64,000 nucleotides of DNA. It comes from Phenylobacterium sp. GTDB taxonomy: Bacteria; Pseudomonadota; Alphaproteobacteria; Caulobacterales; Caulobacteraceae. The position numbers and the translations under genes are program-made. This document shows positions 1 to 8,677 of this stretch, piece after piece (the stretch's first letter is position 1; the number at the start of each line of letters is the position of its first letter). The stretch is taken from contig JAGOQB010000010.1 of NCBI GenBank assembly GCA_017991675.1, positions 18,344 through 82,343 on the forward strand, read 5' to 3'. Below the pieces are notes generated by a model, which saw only the letters and a program-made list of their open reading frames with translations, had not been told where the DNA came from and made no database searches.

Positions 1-1
1 T

Positions 2-148
2 CGGACGTCCTCGCCGGTCCTGGTCTGCGTGCCGAACCGGCGTTCTCGCCGCGATTTCAAACCGGAACCGCCGGGCTCTGGCGTTCCGCTGTATGGCCGC
101 TTGCGCGCCGCTGCAAGGCTGACGCGGTTGATCGAAGGGCGCAACTGA
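2..148 (+). CDS. C-terminal end of an upstream gene, cut by the window edge
   Basis: An open frame runs from the left edge to a TGA at 146-148, giving about 48 residues that end in a basic helix-like tail (RLRAAARLTRLIEGRN). The TGA shares its last base with the ATG at 148 of the next glycosyltransferase, the stop/start overlap used throughout this operon. That overlap is the main reason to believe the frame is real and that the next gene starts at 148. Too little protein is present to name a family; a further polysaccharide or glycosyltransferase gene is only a guess from the neighbourhood. Confidence 0.5.
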   Translation, partial: RTSSPVLVCVPNRRSRRDFKPEPPGSGVPLYGRLRAAARLTRLIEGRN

Positions 149-2070
149 TGCAAACCCAGGCCTGGAGTCGCACGGAAAGTTCGCACATGGCCGCCGCGGC
201 CTCACCAGATCGCGCCCACCGTCTGCTGGTGGTGGCGATGGATTTCGACTTCTACCGTCAGGCCCATCCGGACCTGACCTATGCCGATATCGACCCCGCC
301 GGACACTACGGCGCAGCCGGCTGGCGCGAAGGCCGTGATCCCGCGCCGTGGTTCTCGACCGACGCCTATCTCGAGCAAAATCCTGACGTGGCGCAGGCCG
401 GGGTCAATCCGTTCGTGCATTATCTGCGCAGCGGCTTTCGCGAGGGCAGGGCGATCGCGCCGTCGATCCGCGCCGGCGACTATTTCGCCTTGCTGGACGG
501 CGCCGGCGGCGGCCGGATCAGCGCCGCCGAGCATGCGGCCGCCGAGGCGTTTTTCGACCCGACCTTCTATCTGGCCGTGAACCCGGACGTGGGCGCGGCC
601 GGCGGCGACCCGCTCGATCACTTCCTGCGCCTTGGATGGCGTGAGGGGCGCGATCCCAGCTACGACTTCTCGGTCGCCGACTATCTGGAACTGAACCCCG
701 ACGTCGCCGCCGACGGGCGCCATCCGTTCATCCATTACGTCGTGCAGGGCCGTCACGAGAGCCGCACGATCAAGGCCGACTACGGCTTCCGTCAGCAGGT
801 GCTCGCCAACCTGAAGCCGTTTTCCGAGCGGCTGTCCGACTCCCGGCGCTGGGCGCGGCCGGTGGACATCTCGGCCGCCGGTCGGCTGGAGGAGGCGTTG
901 AGCGCTCCGCCCCACCAGGGCCTGCACATCACCTTCAGCCAGGACGACTACAGCCGATCCGTCGGCGGATCGCAGCTTTGCGTCCAGCGCGAGTCGGCCG
1001 AGTTCGCGCGGCTGGGCCGCAACCACCTGCACATTTATCCGGCCAACGGCTGGCCGACCGTCCTTTCAGGCGCGACCGAGACGCCGATGGGCGTGCTGCT
1101 CAACGGCGAGCGGGTGGGCGCGTTCACGCCTGGAGCCGTCGCCGAGGCGTTGCGGTCGGCGACGCCGGCCGGGCCGGGCAGCTTTGCGATCCACAACATG
1201 CTCGGCCATTCCAGTCGCGGCGTGATCGACATCGTCCGGTCGGCGGGCCTGAACGCTGGCTGGTTCTGGTTGCACGACATGGGTAGCCTGTGCGCCGGGG
1301 TCCATCTGCTTCGCAACGACGTCGAAAGCTGCGGCGCCCCGGCGCAGGGCAGCGCGGCGTGCGGCATCTGTGTGTACGGCCCGGCCCGCGCGGCGCATGT
1401 GCGCGAGCACCAGCGGCTGTTCGAGCGCCTGGATCTGACCATCGCCGCGCCCTCGCAGGTCGCGCTGGACACCTGGCGCGCGGGCGGCTGGCTCGAGGCG
1501 ATGAACATGCTGGTGCTGCCGCACGCCTCGCTGATCCCGGCTGCGTCGCCGACCCCCGCCGCATCTGCGACGCCGCGCCCCTTCCGGTTCGCCTTCCCGG
1601 GCACGCCGTCGGTGCACAAGGGCTGGCCGATTTTTCGCCACCTGGCGGCGCGCTTCGCCGATGATCCGCGCTACGAGTTCATCCACTTGGCCAGCAGGCC
1701 GGTGGCCGGATCGCTGGCGCAGTACCATCCGGTGACTGTGACCGCCGATGCGCCGCTGGCCATGCGCCAGGCGCTGCTCGACCTCGACATCGATGCGGCG
1801 ATGGTCTGGTCGCTGTGCATGGAGACCTTCTCTTTCGCCGCCTACGAGGCTGTCGCCGCCGGCGCGGCGGTGTTGACCGGCCCTGACAGCGGCAATGTCG
1901 CAGCCTTTGTTCGCGAGGGCGGCCACGGCGCGGTGCTGGACGACGAGTACGCGCTGGAGGCGCTGTTCGACAGCGGTGAGATCCTGCGGCTGGCGCGCGC
2001 CGAGCGCGGCGCGCAGACCTTCGATCTCGCCTTCAGCAAGCTCAGCGCCGAACTGGTGGAGGGGGCATGA
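148..2070 (+). CDS. Repeat-containing GT-B (GT4-like) glycosyltransferase
   Basis: 640 aa. Residues about 30-215 hold four copies of a roughly 45-residue module (aromatic-rich FDxxFYL, then NPDV, then HYLxxGxREGRDP). The rest is a GT-B glycosyltransferase: near residues 559-567 lies the EX7E pattern (E-TFSFAAY-E) typical of retaining GT4-like enzymes, followed by a Gly/Ala-rich nucleotide-sugar-binding stretch. It should transfer a sugar from an NDP-sugar in the cytoplasm during surface glycan assembly; donor and acceptor are unknown. The ATG at 148 overlaps the previous stop; internal ATGs at 187 and 238 are alternatives. Its stop overlaps the next start (ATGA). Confidence 0.8.
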   Translation: MQTQAWSRTESSHMAAAASPDRAHRLLVVAMDFDFYRQAHPDLTYADIDPAGHYGAAGWREGRDPAPWFSTDAYLEQNPDVAQAGVNPFVHYLRSGFREGRAIAPSIRAGDYFALLDGAGGGRISAAEHAAAEAFFDPTFYLAVNPDVGAAGGDPLDHFLRLGWREGRDPSYDFSVADYLELNPDVAADGRHPFIHYVVQGRHESRTIKADYGFRQQVLANLKPFSERLSDSRRWARPVDISAAGRLEEALSAPPHQGLHITFSQDDYSRSVGGSQLCVQRESAEFARLGRNHLHIYPANGWPTVLSGATETPMGVLLNGERVGAFTPGAVAEALRSATPAGPGSFAIHNMLGHSSRGVIDIVRSAGLNAGWFWLHDMGSLCAGVHLLRNDVESCGAPAQGSAACGICVYGPARAAHVREHQRLFERLDLTIAAPSQVALDTWRAGGWLEAMNMLVLPHASLIPAASPTPAASATPRPFRFAFPGTPSVHKGWPIFRHLAARFADDPRYEFIHLASRPVAGSLAQYHPVTVTADAPLAMRQALLDLDIDAAMVWSLCMETFSFAAYEAVAAGAAVLTGPDSGNVAAFVREGGHGAVLDDEYALEALFDSGEILRLARAERGAQTFDLAFSKLSAELVEGA

Positions 2071-3107
2071 AGGTCCTCTGCTATTCCAGCTTCACCTTCG
2101 CCTACCTCGATCGGGCCAGGGTGCTGTTCGCCAGTCTGCGCAAGTTTCACCCCGACTGGCGCCTCGTGGCGCTGATCACCGATGAGGCGCCGCCCGGCTT
2201 CCACCTGCGTCTCGTCGATGAGCCGTTCGACCAGGTCATCTACGCTCACGAGCTGGCGATTCCCGATTTCCGCGCCTGGCTCTTCAAGCACGACGTGGTC
2301 GAGGTCTGCACCGCCGTCAAAGGGCCCTTCCTGCACCAGGCCTGCGCGTCTGGCGCGGACGCGGTGATCTATCTGGATCCGGACACAGCGCTGTTCGAGA
2401 GCCTGGACCCGCTGCTGGCGCGGCTGGAACACAGCGACATCCTGCTGACCCCGCACCTGCTCGATCCGAACACCGAGCGTCAGGCGATCCTCGACAATGA
2501 CCTCTCGGCCTCGCGGACCGGCATCTTCAACCTCGGCTTCGTGATGATCCGCACGAACGGCGAGGGCGCCCGCTTCGCCGGGTGGTGGAACGACCGGTTG
2601 CTGGAGTTCTGCTACGACGATATTCCCGCTGGCCTCTTCGTAGACCAGAAGTGGTGCGACCACGTCCCGGCGCTGTTCGATCGGGTGGGGGTCGTGCGCG
2701 ACCCAGGCTACAACGTCGCCAGCTGGAACATCGGCCAGAGGACAGTGGCGATCGGTCGCGACGGGGCGATCACCGTCAACGGATCGCCGCTGCGTTTCTG
2801 GCACTTCACTAAGCTCGGGGCGACCGGCGACACGATGACGCGTCGCTATGCGGGCGACAATCACGCCGTCTACGAGATCTGGCGCTGGTACAAGGAACAG
2901 GTCGACGCCGCGCGCGATCCGATTATTCCGGATCGCTACTGGGCCTACGGCGCTTACAGCGACGGGACGCCGATTGAGAAGGCTCATCGGCTGGTCTGGC
3001 GCGACCGCGCCGATCTGCGGGCGCGATTCTCCGATCCGTTCGACGCAGACGACGGGTACCTCGACTGGCTGCGCGCCGAAGGGCTGGCCACGCGTCCGGC
3101 CGCTTGA
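2067..3107 (+). CDS. GT-A fold glycosyltransferase (GT8-like)
   Basis: 346 aa, starting in a 4-base ATGA overlap with the preceding glycosyltransferase. The N-terminus (MKVLCYSSFTFAYLDRARVL) is a typical GT-A start. Around residue 105 the motif IYLDPDTALF carries the DxD-type metal and nucleotide-sugar site, and downstream GIFNLGFVMI and FVDQKWCD resemble the acceptor-side signatures of GT8 and related families. It probably adds one residue to the glycan built by this operon. No signal peptide or membrane segment is evident, so it acts in the cytoplasm or at the inner face of the membrane. The sugar specificity cannot be read from the sequence. Confidence 0.75.
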   Translation: MKVLCYSSFTFAYLDRARVLFASLRKFHPDWRLVALITDEAPPGFHLRLVDEPFDQVIYAHELAIPDFRAWLFKHDVVEVCTAVKGPFLHQACASGADAVIYLDPDTALFESLDPLLARLEHSDILLTPHLLDPNTERQAILDNDLSASRTGIFNLGFVMIRTNGEGARFAGWWNDRLLEFCYDDIPAGLFVDQKWCDHVPALFDRVGVVRDPGYNVASWNIGQRTVAIGRDGAITVNGSPLRFWHFTKLGATGDTMTRRYAGDNHAVYEIWRWYKEQVDAARDPIIPDRYWAYGAYSDGTPIEKAHRLVWRDRADLRARFSDPFDADDGYLDWLRAEGLATRPAA

Positions 3108-3162
3108 CAGGCGAGCGTCCGCGCCCGACACGAAACCGAGAATGAAGGAGGGCCGGGCCATC

Positions 3163-4401
3163 ATGGCGGCCGACAACGGGGCCCCGGCGGCGCTCGAAGA
3201 CATCCAGCCGGCAGACGCGCTGCTCGACAAGATCGAGGCTTTGGTGCGGCTGTGCGCCACCCTGCAGGGCGCCAGCCAGCGCGTGTCGGCCGAAAGCGGT
3301 CTGAACCGCACCCGTCTGGGCGCGGCGCTGGCCGAGGCGCTGCTGGCTCGTGAGGCGCTTGAGGCCGAGGCGCAGAGCCTTGCTCTGACCGGATACCGCG
3401 CCGCCGCCCGGCCGTTCGCCAAGCCGCGCCGTTACAACCGGATCGCTCGCCGCATCGACGCGACGCTGGAACGCCTGGGGTCCTTCGGACGCGGAGCGGT
3501 CATTGCGCGCTCGGGGCTCTGGGGCTCGGCTCCCGGCGAGGCTGGCGGTCTTCGCGCCATGGCCGCCTATGCGCGGCGAGGCGGCGACGCCTCGGCCCAG
3601 CCGCCGGCGCTGTTCGATCAAGCCGGCTACCTGCAGGCGCGGCCCGATCTGGTCGGCAAGCGCATCAGTCCGCTGGCGCACTACCTGTTGCACGGCGCGG
3701 CCGAGGGCCTTGACCCGCATCCGCTGTTCGACACGGTTTTCTATCGCGAGCGCAACGCTGCGGCGCTGGCCGAGACCGGCCTGACTCCGCTTGAGCATTT
3801 CGTGCGGGTCGGAGCGGGCGAGGGGCGCGATCCGCACCCGCTGTTCGATGTCGCATACTATGTCCGCCAGGCGCCGGATCTTATCGCCAGCGGCGAGAAC
3901 CCGATTACGCACTATGAACGGGAGGGCGCGGCCCGGGGGCTTAGCCCGCATCGGCTGTTCGCCGCCGACTACTACGCCGACCAGGTCGCCCAGGCGGGCG
4001 GCGGAGGCGAGCCGTCGGTGCTCCACTATCTCTGGGTCGGCTCGGCGGCCGGCCTCAAGCCGCATCCGTTGTTCGATCCGGCCTGGTATCGCGAGCAGTA
4101 TCCCGACGTCGTCTCGATCGATCCGCTGGCGCACTTCCTGCTGGTCGGTGGCGGCGAGGGGCGTAGTCCGGGGCCGTGGTTCGACACCGCGCGGTACCTC
4201 GCGCAGCGCGTCGGCGGTCTGGAAGCCGGGCGCAATCCGTTGGTCGACTATCTGCAGGGCGGCGCCTGGCGGATCAGCGAGCCGTGGCTCGGCTGTCCTG
4301 AGCCGGGTTTCCTCGATCTGGCGGCCGAGTACGCCGGCCGCGCGGTCACCCCGCTGGAGCAGTGGGCCCGGCGGGGCGGGGCTCAGACGCCCAGGGCCTG
4401 A
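3163..4401 (+). CDS. Repeat-only protein made of NPDV/HYLxxGxxEGR modules
   Basis: The ATG at 3163 has an AAGGAGG ribosome site at 3145-3151; an in-frame ATG at 3142 is possible. The 412-aa product starts with a helical region (about residues 15-100) and then carries six or more copies of a 38-48-residue module: LFDxxxYxxxxPDL, PLxHYLxxGAxEGLDPHP. The same module begins the glycosyltransferase at 148-2070, but no catalytic domain is attached here. From general knowledge, similar modules occur in glycosyltransferases and in type I secretion cargo of alphaproteobacteria. The role is unknown; a glycan-binding or scaffold protein, or a secreted one given the secretion genes just downstream, are inferences. 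Its 3' end overlaps the convergent DUF6270 gene by 19 bases. Confidence 0.7.
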   Translation: MAADNGAPAALEDIQPADALLDKIEALVRLCATLQGASQRVSAESGLNRTRLGAALAEALLAREALEAEAQSLALTGYRAAARPFAKPRRYNRIARRIDATLERLGSFGRGAVIARSGLWGSAPGEAGGLRAMAAYARRGGDASAQPPALFDQAGYLQARPDLVGKRISPLAHYLLHGAAEGLDPHPLFDTVFYRERNAAALAETGLTPLEHFVRVGAGEGRDPHPLFDVAYYVRQAPDLIASGENPITHYEREGAARGLSPHRLFAADYYADQVAQAGGGGEPSVLHYLWVGSAAGLKPHPLFDPAWYREQYPDVVSIDPLAHFLLVGGGEGRSPGPWFDTARYLAQRVGGLEAGRNPLVDYLQGGAWRISEPWLGCPEPGFLDLAAEYAGRAVTPLEQWARRGGAQTPRA

Positions 4402-5150
4402 AGCTGGCCCCAGATCTCGCGGTAATAGTCTTCAACGTAGTGAAAGGGGCTGAGCCCCCAGCGATGGCCGACGTCTGCCAGGTGCAGCGCCGGCGGCGCG
4501 GCGATGCGGATCGCCTGAGGCGCGGCGGCGGCGAACGCCGCCTGATGCCGGGCGAGGATTGCATTGTAGTCAGCGATGGCGGCCGGCTTGCCCGTGAAGA
4601 TTTCGACCTCACCGAAAGCCCGTCGCGCACCGGTTTCGTCCAGATATTCGCGCGCCCACTGGGCCTCGTGAAGGATGAGCGTGGCGTCCGAGAGCGGGGT
4701 CATCCGCAGTAGGGCGGCCATTTGGTCGAGCCCCTGGCGCCAGATCAGGTCGACGGCTGGGCTGGCGCGCGGAATGCTGCGCGCGCCAGCCAGCGCTGGT
4801 TGGCCAAGATAGCCGCTGACGTCCAGCTCCCAGCTGTGGGTGGCGATCGTGTCCTGGACGGCCAGTAGGTCCAGCCGCTCGTCGATGAAGTCGAAGATGA
4901 TATGCGTGGGCCGGTGCGCGACAAGTGTCGCCAGGGCGCTCTTGTGTAGATCGGCGACCATCGAGCGATGAGGAAAGGCCGCAAGCTCGGGCGGCAGGTC
5001 CTCGCTCAGGTCGACGCCGCGAACGGGGGCTGCAAACAGGCTCGGCAGGCTCGTCCGGGAAATATAGAGCAGGTCCTGCGGCGGCGCTTCGCCCACGATC
5101 GGCCACACATCGCGGGTAATGCAGCTGCCGATTATGGCGACCCTGGGCAA
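4383..5150 (-). CDS. DUF6270 family protein
   Basis: 255 aa read leftwards. The N-terminus MPRVAIIGSCITRDVW and the segment HIIFDFIDERLDLL are hallmarks of the DUF6270 family, which often sits in capsule and O-antigen clusters. The GSC motif near the start resembles the serine-nucleophile block of SGNH/GDSL esterases, so esterase or acyl-transfer activity on a glycan is conceivable but not shown. It converges on the repeat protein, sharing 19 bases at the 3' ends, and diverges from the secretion operon across a 210-base intergenic region. No signal peptide is apparent. Confidence 0.7.
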   Translation of the reverse strand: MPRVAIIGSCITRDVWPIVGEAPPQDLLYISRTSLPSLFAAPVRGVDLSEDLPPELAAFPHRSMVADLHKSALATLVAHRPTHIIFDFIDERLDLLAVQDTIATHSWELDVSGYLGQPALAGARSIPRASPAVDLIWRQGLDQMAALLRMTPLSDATLILHEAQWAREYLDETGARRAFGEVEIFTGKPAAIADYNAILARHQAAFAAAAPQAIRIAAPPALHLADVGHRWGLSPFHYVEDYYREIWGQLQALGV

Positions 5151-5360
5151 TCCCTACTCCTCGCGCCTCGGGCGACGGCGATTAGAACTTCGACACGTGC
5201 GGCGCGAATTTTCGCCTTCGCGAGCGCCATTGACATCCTTAAGAGGCCCGATCATGTGTCGCGCGTTTTTGGCGCAATCCGCCTTGGACTTCGAGCACCT
5301 ATTTCGGCCATCGTCATCGCGGCCATCGGCGGCGACCATCCACGGAACGGCGCGGCGCGC
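5151..5360. promoter_or_regulatory. Divergent intergenic region before the secretion operon
   Basis: 210 bases between the divergent DUF6270 gene and the type I secretion ATPase. A perfect -35-like TTGACA lies at 5230-5235 on the plus strand; the -10 position (about 5253, CATGTG) is poor, so the promoter assignment is tentative. Confidence 0.3.
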
Positions 5361-7088
5361 ATGAAGATCTTCAATCCGTTCGCGGATATGCCCGACAATC
5401 CGCTCACTCGAGCGATCAAAGAGGGCTACAAGCCGCTCGCCTACGCCGGCGGGTTCAGCCTGGTCTCGAACCTGCTGTACTTGGCCCTGCCGATCTTCAC
5501 CTTCCAGATCTACGGGCGGGTGCTGTCCAGCTACAGCGTGCCGACGCTGCTGGTCCTGACCTTCATGGTCCTGCTGGCTTTCCTGATCTCAGGCCTGATC
5601 GACGACTTCCGGGCCAAGGTGTTGATCAACTACGGCGTGATCATGGACCAGCGGGTGTCGGGCCGGGTGTTTTCGGCGCTGTTCGACACGGTGATCCGCG
5701 GCAATCCGTCGGCGCGCTCGCAGGCGCTGCGCGACCTCGACGCCTTCCGCCAGATGCTGACCGGGCCGGCGTTCGGCACCATGTTCGACCTGCCGTGGAT
5801 GCCGGTGTTCATGATCGTGCTGCTGATCATCGATCCGATCATCGGTCTGGTGACGATCGGCGGGGCGGTGCTGCTGTTCCTGATCACCCTGTTCCAGGAT
5901 CGGGCGACGCGGCCGGCGCTGAAGGAGGCCAACGACGCCGCCCTGCGCAGCTACGCCTTCACCGATGCGGCGCTGCGCAACGGCGAGGTCGTGCGGGCTA
6001 TGGGCATGGTCGAGCCGCTCGGCTCGCGCTGGGCGACCTTCCGCTCGGTCACAATGGAGCGCAGCGCCAGCGCCAGCGAACGCGCCAGCGTCATCAGCAA
6101 CGTCAGCAAGTTCGTGCGCCAGGCGATCCAGGTGCTGATCATCGCCATCGGCGCTTATCTGGTGGTCAAGGGCAAGATCCACTCGGGCCTGCTGTTCGCC
6201 AACATGATCCTGGCCGCGCGCGCGCTGCAGCCGATCGAGCGGCTGGTCGGGTCGTGGGATGCGCTGACCAATGGCTACCGCGCCTACCAGCGGCTCAACT
6301 CGCTGTTCGCCGACTATCGGCCGACCAAGGCCTCGACCACCCTGCCCAAGCCGCTCGGCCAGCTGTCCGTCGAGGGCGTCAATTTCGCGCCGCAGGGCGC
6401 GACGCGCTTCGTGCTGCAGGGCGTGAATTTCAAGATCGAGCCGGGCGAGATGCTCGGCATCATCGGCCCGTCCGGGGCCGGCAAGTCCTCACTCGCCCGC
6501 CTGATGGTCGGCATCTGGCAGCCGAACAACGGCAACGTCCGGCTCGACGGCGCCGACGTCTACAGCTGGGACCGCAGCGATTTCGGCCGCCATGTCGGCT
6601 ACCTGCCGCAGGACACCGAGCTGTTCTCCGGCAGCATTCGCGACAACATCGCCCGCTTCCGCGCCGACGTGGACGACGAGCAGGTGGTCCGCGCCGCACA
6701 GGTGGCGGGAGTTCACCAGCTGATCCTGCGGCTGCCGAGCGGCTATGACACCGACCTGGGCGAATCCGGCCACGTGCTGTCGGCTGGCCAGCGCCAGCGC
6801 GTCGGACTGGCGCGCGCCCTGCTGGGCAATCCGCGGCTGATCGTGCTCGATGAGCCCAATGCCGCCCTCGACGCTGAGGGCGAAGAGGCGCTGGTCAAGG
6901 CGCTCGACGCCCTGAAGGCCGGTGGTTCGACGATCGTCATCGTCTCCCACAAGCCGAGCGTGTTCCGCTCGGCCGACAAGATGCTGATGCTGCGCGACGG
7001 CCGGATGGAGATGTTCGGGCCGCGTGAACAGGTCATGGCGCGGGTCGTGCAGCCCGCGGCTCCCCGTGCGATCGAGGCCGGCCGATGA
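5361..7088 (+). CDS. Type I secretion ABC transporter (permease-ATPase, RsaD/PrtD-like)
   Basis: 575 aa from ATG 5361, close to the usual 570-580 aa of the PrtD/RsaD family; the open frame continues upstream, but that part is not conserved-looking. Several transmembrane helices cover residues about 35-300. The ATPase domain follows with Walker A GPSGAGKSS (about 369), signature LSAGQRQR (about 473) and Walker B LIVLDEP (about 493). It forms the inner-membrane ATPase of a type I exporter that moves unfolded RTX proteins straight to the outside. The membrane-fusion gene overlaps it by four bases, and the likely cargo gene is next. No outer-membrane TolC-like partner is encoded in the window. 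Confidence 0.92.
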   Translation: MKIFNPFADMPDNPLTRAIKEGYKPLAYAGGFSLVSNLLYLALPIFTFQIYGRVLSSYSVPTLLVLTFMVLLAFLISGLIDDFRAKVLINYGVIMDQRVSGRVFSALFDTVIRGNPSARSQALRDLDAFRQMLTGPAFGTMFDLPWMPVFMIVLLIIDPIIGLVTIGGAVLLFLITLFQDRATRPALKEANDAALRSYAFTDAALRNGEVVRAMGMVEPLGSRWATFRSVTMERSASASERASVISNVSKFVRQAIQVLIIAIGAYLVVKGKIHSGLLFANMILAARALQPIERLVGSWDALTNGYRAYQRLNSLFADYRPTKASTTLPKPLGQLSVEGVNFAPQGATRFVLQGVNFKIEPGEMLGIIGPSGAGKSSLARLMVGIWQPNNGNVRLDGADVYSWDRSDFGRHVGYLPQDTELFSGSIRDNIARFRADVDDEQVVRAAQVAGVHQLILRLPSGYDTDLGESGHVLSAGQRQRVGLARALLGNPRLIVLDEPNAALDAEGEEALVKALDALKAGGSTIVIVSHKPSVFRSADKMLMLRDGRMEMFGPREQVMARVVQPAAPRAIEAGR

Positions 7089-8458
7089 AAATGGATTTCA
7101 ACGCGCCGAAGCCTTACGTCACGCCGCAGTTCGACGATAAGGACCTCGTTCCCCTCGATCCGGTCCTGGCCCAGCGCATGCGCCGGCCGGTGATGGCCGG
7201 GGCGGCGGTGGTCGGGGTGTTCGTGGTCGGACTGACCCTGTTCGCCGCGGTCGCCAAGGTCGACAGCGCCGTGGTCGCGCCCGGCATCGTGCGCGTCGAG
7301 GACAACCGCAAGACCATCCGCCACCGCGAGGGCGGCACGATCAAGACGATCAACGTCAAGGAAGGCCAGCACGTCCGGCAGAATCAGGTGCTGCTGACCT
7401 TCGACGAGGTGCAGCCGCGCGCCAGCACCGACGTGCTGCAGAACCAGTACGACACCCTGACCGCGCAGCTGGCGCGGTTCCAGGCCGAGGCGACGGACCA
7501 GAAGACGCTGGTGATTCCGGCCGAGCTGACGGCCCGCGCGCCCAATGATCCGCGGGTCGCGGGGATCATCCGCGACCAGGAGTTCCTGTTCACCTCGCGC
7601 CTGCAGTTCTTCGAGACCCAGGGCGCGGTGCTCGCCCAGAAGCTGCAGCAGCTGGAGACCCAGATCAGCGGCGTGCAGGCGCAGGTCGATGCGGTCCGCG
7701 AGTCGGACCGCCTGACCCGCGAGGAACTGGCCGGCTACCAGACGCTCTACGAGAAGGGCTATGCGCCCAAGACGCTGATCCTGCGCTACCAGCGCTCGCT
7801 GGCGGACTTGGCCGGCCGCAAGGGCCAGCTGATCGCCGAGATCACCCGCCTGCGCGAGCAGATCGGCGAAACGCGGCTGCAGATCACCACCCTGAAGGAG
7901 CAGCGGATCACCCAGGCGGCCGAAGGCCTGCGCCAGATGCAGACCGGCCTGGCCGAGGCGACGCCGAAGCTGGCGGCGGCCCGCCAGATGCTCAACGCCG
8001 CGACCGTGCGCTCGCCGGCCGACGGCTACGTGCTCGACCTCACCCAGTTCACCATCGGCGGCGTCGTCGCCCCCGGCGAGCGGCTGCTGAGCGTGGTTCC
8101 GGCCAATGCGCCGCTGATCGTCACGGGCCGAATCAAGCCCCAGGACGTCGACGTCGTGAAGCCGGGCATGATGGCCCGAGTCCGACTCTCGGCCTTCAAT
8201 TCGCGCCGCACGCCGCCGGTCGACGCCACGGTCATGACCGTCTCGGCCGACCAACTGGTCGACGAAAAGACCGGTGAGGGCTACTTCCGCGTCGACCTGA
8301 AGATCCCGCCGCAGGAGCTCGTGAAGCTGCCCAAGGGCGACAAGCTAAGCCCCGGCATGCCGGCTGAAACCATGATTGTTACAGGTAACAGGTCGATCCT
8401 GTCCTACGTCGTCAGCCCGCTCACTGACACTATCCGGGACGCTCTGCGCGAGGACTGA
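7085..8458 (+). CDS. Type I secretion membrane fusion protein (HlyD/RsaE-like)
   Basis: 457 aa, translationally coupled to the ATPase gene by an ATGA overlap. One N-terminal membrane helix (about residues 36-58, VMAGAAVVGVFVVGLTLF) is followed by the HlyD layout: a lipoyl/barrel half (APGIVRVEDNRKTIRHREGG), a long coiled-coil hairpin (about 115-300), the second barrel half (ATVRSPADGYVLDLT) and a beta domain. It should bridge the ABC transporter and a TolC-type channel across the periplasm. RsaE of Caulobacter, the closest relative known to me by name, has a similar length. The downstream RTX gene is the evident substrate. Confidence 0.92.
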   Translation: MKMDFNAPKPYVTPQFDDKDLVPLDPVLAQRMRRPVMAGAAVVGVFVVGLTLFAAVAKVDSAVVAPGIVRVEDNRKTIRHREGGTIKTINVKEGQHVRQNQVLLTFDEVQPRASTDVLQNQYDTLTAQLARFQAEATDQKTLVIPAELTARAPNDPRVAGIIRDQEFLFTSRLQFFETQGAVLAQKLQQLETQISGVQAQVDAVRESDRLTREELAGYQTLYEKGYAPKTLILRYQRSLADLAGRKGQLIAEITRLREQIGETRLQITTLKEQRITQAAEGLRQMQTGLAEATPKLAAARQMLNAATVRSPADGYVLDLTQFTIGGVVAPGERLLSVVPANAPLIVTGRIKPQDVDVVKPGMMARVRLSAFNSRRTPPVDATVMTVSADQLVDEKTGEGYFRVDLKIPPQELVKLPKGDKLSPGMPAETMIVTGNRSILSYVVSPLTDTIRDALRED

Positions 8459-8677
8459 TCCGTTAACAATTGGTGTGCAGGAAACGCAGCCATGAAGGGG
8501 GTTTGCACCCGTTTTTGGTGTTGCGCATCAACCGAGGTTCCGATACGCATTCCTCGGGCTCGTTTAACCTTCGCCACGACCTTGTTGTGATGTAAGGAAA
8601 GGACCGCTGGGACCGCTCCATTGGAAAATGGTGGCCAGGCGTTTCGGGGGTCCATGTGACACAGACTGGAGAGAAGC
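8459..8677 (+). promoter_or_regulatory. Long leader/promoter region of the RTX gene
   Basis: 219 bases between the exporter operon and the RTX gene. The only clear element is the ribosome site GGAGAG at 8669-8674, four bases before the ATG at 8678. I see no convincing -35/-10 pair. The length allows a separate promoter and an untranslated leader, as expected for an abundant surface protein. Confidence 0.35.

Noticed and set aside
2848-3162. N-terminal extension of the repeat-only protein
   Set aside because: It lies antisense-free but inside the upstream glycosyltransferase in another frame and is Arg-rich; the ATG at 3163 has an AAGGAGG site.
4968-5360. N-terminal extension of the secretion ATPase frame
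   Set aside because: The extension overlaps the divergent DUF6270 gene and has no ABC-transporter similarity; the ATG at 5361 gives the normal family length.
6743-8254. A 503-codon minus-strand open frame opposite the exporter genes
   Set aside because: Shadow of the ABC transporter and HlyD genes; low-complexity Asp/Arg/Leu composition and no family similarity.
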